This document shows positions 1-5,489 of a stretch of DNA of 35,266 nt, piece by piece. The position numbers and the translations under genes were made by a program. The notes beneath the pieces were generated by a model that made no database searches, was not told where the DNA came from, and was given only the letters and a program-made list of their open reading frames with translations. The number at the start of each line of letters is the position of its first letter. Position 1 is the first letter of the stretch. The stretch comes from Candidatus Giovannonibacteria bacterium RIFCSPLOWO2_02_FULL_45_28 (GTDB lineage Bacteria; Patescibacteriota; Minisyncoccia; UBA11713; 2-01-FULL-45-33), in contig MFIM01000029.1 of the NCBI GenBank assembly GCA_001780725.1, positions 1 to 35,266 on the forward strand, given 5' to 3'.

Positions 1-1
1 A

Positions 2-76
2 CGGGACGATGAATTTCAACAACAACAACTACAGCATGAATTGGATTACCAAGAAAAGCTAAGGAATAGCCAATAA
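2..76 (+). CDS. C-terminal end of an upstream gene (partial)
   Basis: Frame 2 is open from the window edge and ends in TAA at 74-76, giving a 24-residue hydrophilic tail rich in Gln (a QQQQ run) and charged residues. It is followed by about 200 bases without a gene, which fits the end of a coding region. Nothing identifies the product. It could also be a chance open stretch, because only 24 codons are visible. Confidence 0.35.
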   Translation, partial: RDDEFQQQQLQHELDYQEKLRNSQ

Positions 77-278
77 TGTATCTCTCTTTCTGAATATTTA
101 TTCAGATTGATGGTGTGTAGTTTAAAGAACTTCGAATCTGTATGCCGCCAAAGAAAAACTTGAAATTGTCAGCGGTGCGGCTCCGCCGCCTTTCCGAATT
201 TTCGCGGGGGGACTTCCTCGCCCCGAGCTTGTCGAGGGGCGAAAGCGGTTCGGACTAATTCAAGAATACTGCACACTT
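77..278. other. Intergenic region with two GC-rich hairpins
   Basis: No convincing ORF is present. Two palindromic segments are visible: around 172-189 (GCGG-T-GCGG-CT-CCGC-CGC, with a bulged T) and 218-242 (arms TCGCCCC and GGGGCGA). Neither is followed by a T-run, so they do not look like simple terminators. They resemble the other short dispersed palindromes in this window. The uvrC promoter lies at the right end. Confidence 0.4.
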
Positions 279-284
279 TAGAAA
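279..284 (+). promoter_or_regulatory. Putative -10 box of uvrC (leaderless)
   Basis: TAGAAA lies exactly 6 nt before the uvrC ATG at 291, the same spacing seen at trpS, recA, hicB and others in this window. No good -35 hexamer is visible and there is no Shine-Dalgarno before the ATG. A start site about 7 nt after the box would put the mRNA 5' end at the ATG. Confidence 0.4.
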
Positions 285-290
285 AGCGCT

Positions 291-1664
291 ATGGATATTA
301 AATTGCATAATGCCCGAATCGCGGGAGCAAGGATTAGAATCCCGCAAAATCCCGGGGTATATTTTTTCAGATCCGCCAGCCAGCGGAGCGCGGGCAAAAT
401 TTTGTACATAGGAAAAGCGGCAAATTTGCGCGCAAGGCTTAATTTTTATTTGCGCTTGCAAAAAGAAGCGCCTCCCAAATTAACCGCCCTGCTTAAAGAA
501 GCAAGTGAGATCAATTGGGAAATTTTGGGATCAGAAGCCGAAGCCTTAATCCGCGAAGCCGAGTTAATAAAAAAATACCGCCCAAAATATAACGTGCTGA
601 TGCGCGACGACAAGCAATATTTTTATGTCGGGTTTTCCAAAGAGAAATTCCCAAAAATATTCGTAACGCATCAACCACAACAAACTAAAAACTATAAACT
701 ATCAACCACAAACTACGTCGGTCCGTTCACCGAAGGCGGCGCACTGCGGTCTGTGCTTAAAACATTGCGGCACGCGTTTCCGTATTGCACATGCAAGAAA
801 CCGCACAAAAGATTGTGCTTCAACGCGCGCATTGGGAGATGTTTGGGGTTTTGCTGCATTGCCGTACCCAGGAAGAAGTCGCCCTCCTCGAAGTCCGACT
901 TCAAATCTCCAAAGAAGTCGGACTTCTTCCCGAGCGACTTCGAGGATGGCGCGGCGAACTATCGCAAAAACATCTCCGCAATTAAACAAATTCTCTCCGG
1001 AAAAAATCAGTCGCTTCTTCGCGAACTCAAAAAAGAAATGCATAAATTATCTGATTCCAGAAAATACGAAGAGGCCGGCAAAATTCGCGACCAAATCATG
1101 GCGCTTGAGAAAATTTTCGCGCACCGCGGAGTCATTAAGCAGGACCTGCCCACTGAATTCGGCAAGGCCGTGCGCGCATTGGAATCAATTTTGGGTGTAT
1201 CCGGCATCAACAGAATAGAATCCTACGACATCGCAAATATACATGGCCGATTCGCATACGGGTCTATGGCCGTTTTCGCTGACGGAAAAATTCAAAAAAG
1301 TGAATATCGGCTTTTTAAAATCAAAAGCATACGCAGCTCAAACGACCCGGCAATGCTCCGCGAAGTTATTTTCCGGCGCTTAAGGCGCCGTGAATGGCCT
1401 TATCCGCAAGTGATTATTGTTGATGGCGGACGAGCCCAGCTCGGCGCCGCCTTGGCGGTTAAACCGCCAAGTAAAATTATCGCCTTAACCAAAAATCGCA
1501 AGCATGTCGGCGATCATATTTTTATCCAAAATCGCCGCGAACCGATCCCTTTAGGCAACATCCCGGAACCGCTAAAAAATCTGATTTTAATGCTTGATTC
1601 CGAAGCCCACCGCTTCGCGATTTCTCACTACCGAAAACTGCACAGAAAACGCCTGTTGACATAA
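291..1664 (+). CDS. uvrC: Excinuclease ABC subunit C, lacking HhH domain
   Basis: UvrC makes the two incisions around bulky DNA lesions after UvrA/UvrB damage recognition. In order there is an N-terminal GIY-YIG nuclease domain (GVYFF about residue 22, LYIGKA about 38), a cysteine cluster of the kind linked to an Fe-S site (CTCKK...CFNARIGRCLGFC), a UVR helical segment (EAGKIRDQI) and the RNase H-like endonuclease (YDIANIHG, VDGGRAQL, EAHRFAISH, carrying the Asp/Asp/His set). The protein stops right after the EAHRFA motif at 457 residues; typical UvrC is about 600 and ends in tandem helix-hairpin-helix motifs, which are absent. Three repeat insertions lie in variable regions: a heptamer array, a 60-bp palindromic block and a 21-bp palindrome. 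No SD precedes the ATG. The family call is secure. The short C-terminus looks native, since the stop falls cleanly after a domain. Confidence 0.93.
   Translation: MDIKLHNARIAGARIRIPQNPGVYFFRSASQRSAGKILYIGKAANLRARLNFYLRLQKEAPPKLTALLKEASEINWEILGSEAEALIREAELIKKYRPKYNVLMRDDKQYFYVGFSKEKFPKIFVTHQPQQTKNYKLSTTNYVGPFTEGGALRSVLKTLRHAFPYCTCKKPHKRLCFNARIGRCLGFCCIAVPRKKSPSSKSDFKSPKKSDFFPSDFEDGAANYRKNISAIKQILSGKNQSLLRELKKEMHKLSDSRKYEEAGKIRDQIMALEKIFAHRGVIKQDLPTEFGKAVRALESILGVSGINRIESYDIANIHGRFAYGSMAVFADGKIQKSEYRLFKIKSIRSSNDPAMLREVIFRRLRRREWPYPQVIIVDGGRAQLGAALAVKPPSKIIALTKNRKHVGDHIFIQNRREPIPLGNIPEPLKNLILMLDSEAHRFAISHYRKLHRKRLLT
682..716 (+). repeat. Heptanucleotide array inside uvrC
   Basis: Five consecutive 7-mers of the pattern AAACTAN / CAACCAC are visible. 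They encode a polar stretch (TKNYKLSTTN) just before the conserved YVGPF motif, where other UvrC proteins have a short linker. The period of 7 shifts the codon frame at each unit, yet the stretch stays open. Similar 7-mer arrays occur in the hexomutase and ychF genes. Confidence 0.7.
886..945. repeat. 60-bp nested palindromic insertion in uvrC
   Basis: The outer arms CCTCGAAGTC (886-895) and GACTTCGAGG (936-945) are perfect inverted repeats. Inside lie GAAGTCCGACTTC (890-902) and its exact reverse complement GAAGTCGGACTTC (914-926), each also self-palindromic. The block is in frame and encodes a Ser/Lys/Asp/Phe-rich segment (repeated SDF) between the Cys cluster and the UVR region. The base pattern suggests a mobile or expandable palindrome rather than selection on the protein. 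Confidence 0.75.
1451..1471. repeat. REP-A palindrome variant in uvrC
   Basis: CTTGGCGGT-TAA-ACCGCCAAG has perfect 9-bp arms. It differs from the five other copies in this window only in its centre (TAA instead of GGC/GCC). It is read in frame as LAVKPPS within the RNase H-like domain, between the VDGG motif and the following strand, where UvrC proteins vary in length. Confidence 0.8.
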
Positions 1665-1684
1665 CTTTTGCTACATGCTAACCT
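1656..1684 (+). promoter_or_regulatory. secG promoter
   Basis: TTGACA (1656-1661), a 17-nt spacer and TAACCT (1679-1684), preceded by TGC as an extended -10. It overlaps the last codons of uvrC. The -10 ends 9 nt before the secG ATG, so the predicted leader is only a few bases. Confidence 0.7.
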
Positions 1685-1693
1685 TAAGTAATA

Positions 1694-1912
1694 ATGCGTA
1701 ATTTACTCCTGTGGGTACAAATTGCGGTTTCCGTACTTTTGGTTGCGGCTATTTTGCTTCAGCAAAAAGGCGTCGGTTTAGGCTCGGCTTTCGGAGGAAG
1801 CGGCCAAATCTACAGATCCAAGCGCGGCCTTGAAAAAACCTTATTTATTTCCACCATTGTTCTTGCTGTCTTATTTACATTGGTTGCAATCCTTATACTC
1901 ATTATTAAATAA
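1694..1912 (+). CDS. secG: Preprotein translocase subunit SecG
   Basis: SecG is the small accessory subunit of the SecYEG channel in the cytoplasmic membrane. The 72-residue protein has the family layout: a first transmembrane helix (about 5-22), the conserved LLQQKGVGLGSAFGGSG loop, and a second helix (about 48-70). It starts directly behind a strong promoter with almost no leader. Six bases separate it from the peptide-binding protein gene, so the two are probably co-transcribed and both concern the membrane or export. Length and motif fit the family. Confidence 0.95.
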   Translation: MRNLLLWVQIAVSVLLVAAILLQQKGVGLGSAFGGSGQIYRSKRGLEKTLFISTIVLAVLFTLVAILILIIK

Positions 1913-1918
1913 AATTTC

Positions 1919-3499
1919 ATGCGAGCCAAAATTCTAGCGCTTATAATATTGGTGCTTATCGCATTGGTGTCGTTTTTGGGCATCTTGTCGGAACTCAACA
2001 AAAAATACGGCGTAGAAATGCCGACGTTTGGTGGAACTTTGCGCGAAGGTATAATCGGCAATCCGCGGTTCATGAATCCGCTCTTGGCCCAAACTGACGC
2101 CGATCGCGACGTGGTATCTTTGATTTATACCGGCCTTATGCGCTACGACAAAGCAGGCGAGCCGAAACCGGCTTTGGCCGAAAACTACGAAGTGTCTCCT
2201 GACGGCCTAATATATACCGTTACATTAAAAAATAAGCTTTATTGGCCGGACGGCGAAAAACTGACAGCCAATGATGTTATATTTACCGTATCGCTGGCCA
2301 AAAACCCCTTGGCCCAAAGCCCGCGCAGGGCTAATTGGGAGGGAGTGGACGCGGAAAAGGTTGACGACAAAACAGTCCGCTTTCGCCTCAAAAAAGCATA
2401 CGCGCCATTTTTGGAAAACTTAACGCTCGGCATCCTGCCGCAACATCTCTGGGAAAAAATTCCTCCGTCTCAGATAGCCTTGGCAGAACTAAACATAAAT
2501 CCGGTAGGCGCCGGACCTTATAAATTAAAATCCACAGAACACGACTCTTTTGGATCCATAACAGCCATAAATTTAACAGCAAACAAATATTTCGTTTTGG
2601 GCAAACCGCACCTAAAAACACTGTCATTGCGTTTCTATTCAGGCGAGGAAGACGTCTTAAAAGATCTGCAAGGAAATATTCTGGATGCTTACGGCGCCAT
2701 TTCCTCACAAAATATAAATAAAATCAGCGACGCAGCAATTCAAAAAATATCCTTGGGACGCATCATCGCCGTATTTTTAAATCAAAACGCGCAAAAAATG
2801 TTCGCATCTTATGAAATACGCCGCGCGCTTAATTTGGCCACAGATAAAAAACGGCTTGTAGAAAAAATATTGGGCAAGTACGGGAAAATTATTGACGGGC
2901 CGTTTCCAAGACTGGCGGAAAGCGTGCCATACGACCCGGATTCGGCGAAAACCACACTTTCCAAATCCAAAACGGAAGTTAAATTTACGCTGACTACGGC
3001 TCAAACTCCAGAACTGGCGGAGGCTGCAGAAATTTTAAAAAACATGTGGAACGATGCAGGTTTTAAGGTGGATGTAAAAACGTTTCCCGTAAGCGACTTG
3101 GAGCAAAGCGTCATCGGCCCACGCAGATACGATGCTTTTCTTTACGGAGAAGAATTAATCGGCAGCGTGCCGGATCCGTTTGCCTTCTGGCATTCCAGCC
3201 AAAGAAACTATCCAGGATACAACATTGCGCTTTACACAAACTCCAAAGTTGACAAATTGCTAGAACAAGCCAGGGCGGAGCAGGATAGAGAAAAGCGCGG
3301 AGAGCTTTACGATAATATCCAAAACGAAATCAAAAAAGATCTGCCGGCGATCTTTTTGTTCACACCATATTATTTGTACGCATTGCCAAAAGATCTCGGC
3401 GGAGCCGACATTGCCAATATCAACACCGGCTCGGAAAGGTTCGCGACAGTCCATGAGTGGTACTTAGAAAAAAACTATGTTTGGAAAATATTTTACTAA
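1919..3499 (+). CDS. Peptide ABC transporter substrate-binding protein (SBP family 5)
   Basis: This is an extracytoplasmic binding protein of the OppA/DppA type that would capture peptides for an ABC importer. One N-terminal hydrophobic helix (about residues 5-24) is followed by the family 5 fold, recognised from GTLREGIIGNPRFMNPL, LIYTGLMRYD, the YTVTLKNKLYWPDGEKLTANDV segment and NPVGAGPYKL. No lipobox cysteine follows the helix, so it is probably held by an uncleaved anchor rather than lipid. At 526 residues it is a normal family length. Its 3' end overlaps the next gene by 23 nt. No permease or ATPase gene lies nearby, so the partner transporter must be encoded elsewhere, or the protein may act as a stand-alone peptide binder. 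Confidence 0.88.
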   Translation: MRAKILALIILVLIALVSFLGILSELNKKYGVEMPTFGGTLREGIIGNPRFMNPLLAQTDADRDVVSLIYTGLMRYDKAGEPKPALAENYEVSPDGLIYTVTLKNKLYWPDGEKLTANDVIFTVSLAKNPLAQSPRRANWEGVDAEKVDDKTVRFRLKKAYAPFLENLTLGILPQHLWEKIPPSQIALAELNINPVGAGPYKLKSTEHDSFGSITAINLTANKYFVLGKPHLKTLSLRFYSGEEDVLKDLQGNILDAYGAISSQNINKISDAAIQKISLGRIIAVFLNQNAQKMFASYEIRRALNLATDKKRLVEKILGKYGKIIDGPFPRLAESVPYDPDSAKTTLSKSKTEVKFTLTTAQTPELAEAAEILKNMWNDAGFKVDVKTFPVSDLEQSVIGPRRYDAFLYGEELIGSVPDPFAFWHSSQRNYPGYNIALYTNSKVDKLLEQARAEQDREKRGELYDNIQNEIKKDLPAIFLFTPYYLYALPKDLGGADIANINTGSERFATVHEWYLEKNYVWKIFY

Positions 3500-4256
3500 C
3501 AAACCGGATATTTCGCAGAGAACGGTTCTTGACATGAAACCGGTACTTTACCAACCAAACGAAGTAAAAACGGACGATATTTTTTACACGGTTTATAGAA
3601 ACCTTGAAGTAATCGGCGGAAAATTGCGGTATGATATTACAGAAATCCCGCCGCAAAAAATGGTTCCGCCGGCTGGGAGAGAGTTTCCCAAAACATTCGG
3701 GCATTATCACAAAGCGCGCAATCCCGAGCTTTACGAAGTTTTGGACGGGCGCGCGTATTTTCTCCTGCAAAAATATGCCGGAGATCCTGCGGAAATCGAA
3801 GAGGCTTACATCGTAGAAGCCGGCGCAGGAGAAAAAGCAATAATACCGCCCGGATTCGGGCATCTATCAATAAACATCGGAAGCGAGAAGTTGGTGTTGG
3901 GAAATTGGATTGGGCTGGTAGAATACGATTACGAAACTATCAAAAAATTCCACGGCGGATGTTATTATGTTTTACTTGCCCGCCGACTCGGCCTTCGAAG
4001 CTTCGGCGAAGGAGGCAACTTTAACGAAGGCGAGGATAAGAGAGATAGTATTGAATTTGAAAAAAATTCTAATTACAAATCAGTTCCGGAGCTGAAAAAA
4101 TTAAAACTGCGAGACCTGCCGGAGCTGGGAATTAAAAATGGCGCCGCGCATCCGATTTTGGATTTAAAAAATTCTCCGGAAAAACTGGACTGGCTCGTAA
4201 ATTCGGAAAAATATATGGATTTATTAACAATAAAAAAACTTTATAAAGAAATTTAA
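3477..4256 (+). CDS. pgi: Glucose-6-phosphate isomerase, cupin (archaeal) type
   Basis: It interconverts glucose-6-phosphate and fructose-6-phosphate in glycolysis/gluconeogenesis. The cupin metal motif is intact: GHYH (His76, His78), Glu84 or Glu87 in the NPELYEV segment, and His129 in PPGFGHLSINIG, matching the metal-binding residues of the archaeal enzyme family. It is unrelated to the larger bacterial Pgi fold. The N-terminus (RTVLDMKPVL) and the TFGHYHK block fit the family, which makes the call firm. The ATG at 3477 lies inside the preceding gene (23-nt overlap, another frame); a later ATG at residue 20 is possible. After the cupin the sequence ARRLGLRSFGEGG looks inserted and coincides with a palindromic DNA repeat. 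tRNA-Leu starts 4 nt after the stop. Confidence 0.9.
   Translation: MFGKYFTNKPDISQRTVLDMKPVLYQPNEVKTDDIFYTVYRNLEVIGGKLRYDITEIPPQKMVPPAGREFPKTFGHYHKARNPELYEVLDGRAYFLLQKYAGDPAEIEEAYIVEAGAGEKAIIPPGFGHLSINIGSEKLVLGNWIGLVEYDYETIKKFHGGCYYVLLARRLGLRSFGEGGNFNEGEDKRDSIEFEKNSNYKSVPELKKLKLRDLPELGIKNGAAHPILDLKNSPEKLDWLVNSEKYMDLLTIKKLYKEI
3984..4016. repeat. Palindromic repeat in pgi
   Basis: CCGACTCGG is followed by CCTTCG...CGAAGG arms (3992-3997 and 4007-4012) around AAGCTTCGG. It is read in frame as RLGLRSFGEGG. The core AGCTTCGGCGAA also occurs in the RNase J N-terminal extension, where it encodes RSFGETG, so two unrelated proteins carry the same RSFGE-like peptide. Confidence 0.5.
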
Positions 4257-4260
4257 ACAG

Positions 4261-4342
4261 GCCCCAGTGGCGGAACTGGAATACGCGTACGGCTCAGAAC
4301 CGTATCCCGCAAGGGTTAGAGGTTCAAATCCTCTCTGGGGCA
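4261..4342 (+). tRNA. tRNA-Leu (anticodon CAG)
   Basis: The acceptor stem is GCCCCAG paired with CTGGGGC, followed by discriminator A. The anticodon arm is TACGG-CTCAGAA-CCGTA, giving anticodon CAG, which reads CUG. The variable arm is long (class II), as expected for Leu, and the T arm is AGAGG-TTCAAAT-CCTCT. CCA is not encoded. It lies 4 nt after pgi and may be co-transcribed with it. Confidence 0.95.
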
Positions 4343-4370
4343 AAAATAAACATGGAAAATAAATCAAAAA

Positions 4371-4837
4371 ATGATTAAGCAATTTGTAAAAGGCAGAGTT
4401 TATGTATTTATTGATGCGGAAAACTTATTTTACTCACAGCGCACTTTAGGTTGGCGTATTTCGTATGAAAAGCTTATCCATTATTTCAAGCACGAATGTG
4501 GGAAAGAAACCAAATGTTTTGTATATACCGGTAGAGACGAAAGCAATTCCGGTCAAACTAAATTTTTGGATATGCTTGAAATTAATGGTTATATTGTGAG
4601 AACAAGAGTAGTCAAGAAAATAAAAGACCACAAAGGCGGTTACAAATGGAAAAATAATCTTGACATGGAATTGGCGTTTGAAATGGATGATGTCAAAGAC
4701 AAATATGATACCGCAGTGTTAATGTCTGGAGACAACGTATTATCGTAATGTCTACAAGAGGTCATATATCCAAAGAGCTATTGGAGCGAGCTAAATTTAT
4801 AGATTTGCGCAAGCTGAAAGATGCAATCAGTCAATAA
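4371..4837 (+). pseudogene. NYN-domain (LabA/PIN-like) nuclease with internal deletion
   Basis: The first 120 codons encode a NYN-type domain: YVFIDAENLFYSQ (first acidic motif), a central NLDMELAFEMDDV, and VLMSGD, where the family normally continues SDF plus a further helix. Instead the frame shifts and stops at 4748. From about 4735 another frame continues with RIIVMSTRGHISKELLERAKFIDLRKL to TAA at 4835-4837, which is exactly the expected C-terminal part of such proteins (STRGHIS motif, FIDL end). A deletion of roughly 15 codons including the last acidic motif, with loss of frame, explains both halves. NYN proteins are metal-dependent RNases, so this copy is probably inactive. The downstream Nudix gene is also broken. 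Confidence 0.75.
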
Positions 4838-4917
4838 AAAATCTGGAGCTACCAAAAGGCACTCCAGAGTGTTATCACCTTACCAGTATAGCAACCCAAT
4901 TATTATTGTCAATAGCC

Positions 4918-4926
4918 TTATCCACA
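4918..4926 (+). promoter_or_regulatory. DnaA-box match TTATCCACA
   Basis: A perfect match to the 9-mer DnaA box lies 10 nt before the Nudix ATG. A second perfect match lies in the rpoB leader. No cluster, AT-rich unwinding element or dnaA/dnaN neighbour is present, so this is not an origin. It may be a chance match or a single regulatory site. Confidence 0.3.
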
Positions 4927-4936
4927 ATCTAAAAAT

Positions 4937-5402
4937 ATGAGTAACGTTATTTGGGTAGATGAAAAAGATAATATACTTGGCGAGATTCCGCGAGAAAAAG
5001 CTCATCGAGAAGGATTGTTGCATAGAATTTCTGTTATATATCTTATCAATGAAAAAGGCGAGATTTTAGTAAATTTGCGAGCTAAAGATGGGCATCTTGA
5101 TCATTCTTCCGCTGGGCATGTCGATGTTGGCGAGACATATCTAGAAGCCGCCAAACGAGAACTAAATGAAGAGCTAGGAGTATCTGGCACTGAATTATTA
5201 GATATTGGGGGGGTCTGCTGCGGCCACCGATATTGACGGTGATTTGAAAAGCAACCACATGATGCAAATCTATGCAACAACAGCAAAACCAATAAATATA
5301 AATCACGAAGAAGTAAAAATGATCTTTTGGCAAAACCCCAAAGAAGCATTAAAAGATATGTCAATAAACCCAAAAAAATATACAAATGGCTTCAAGAGCT
5401 AA
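4937..5402 (+). pseudogene. Nudix hydrolase split by +1 frameshift at a G7 run
   Basis: The first frame (99 aa, 4937-5236) contains a full Nudix box, GHVDVGETYLEAAKRELNEELG (pattern G-x5-E-x7-RE-x2-EE-x-G), after an N-terminus like YfcD/isopentenyl-diphosphate isomerase-type Nudix proteins (VIWVDEKDNILGEIPREKAHREGLLHR). Just after the box a run of seven G (5207-5213) moves the frame. With six G the reading continues as GGSAAATDIDGDLKSNHMMQIY and on to TAA at 5402, a normal Nudix C-terminus. The downstream frame is otherwise undamaged, so this is a recent indel, a slippage-prone phase-variable site, or a sequencing/assembly error. If read through it would be a ~155-aa diphosphate hydrolase of unknown substrate. 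Confidence 0.8.
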
Positions 5403-5489
5403 ATAAAAATTATTTTAGATTATTTAAACAAGTCGAAAAAATAAAAAATAATCTTTATCAGCTAACATTATAAAAAAATAAATCAAACT

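Noticed and set aside
702-1043. Overlapping ORFs within uvrC (113 aa and others)
   Set aside because: They are frame shadows passing through the palindromic insertion, which is open in several frames; no independent support.
4843-4867. Hairpin CTGGAG...CTCCAG after the NYN pseudogene as a terminator
   Set aside because: Only a 6-bp stem with a large loop and no T-run after it on either strand that would make a convincing intrinsic terminator.
4918-4926. Replication origin
   Set aside because: Only single DnaA boxes, no dnaA/dnaN/gyrB neighbours, and no clear AT-rich repeat cluster.
4906-4936. TTGTCA plus AT-rich stretch as promoter of the Nudix gene
   Set aside because: No -10 hexamer at a proper distance; the only TAAAAA candidate would place the start site inside the coding region.
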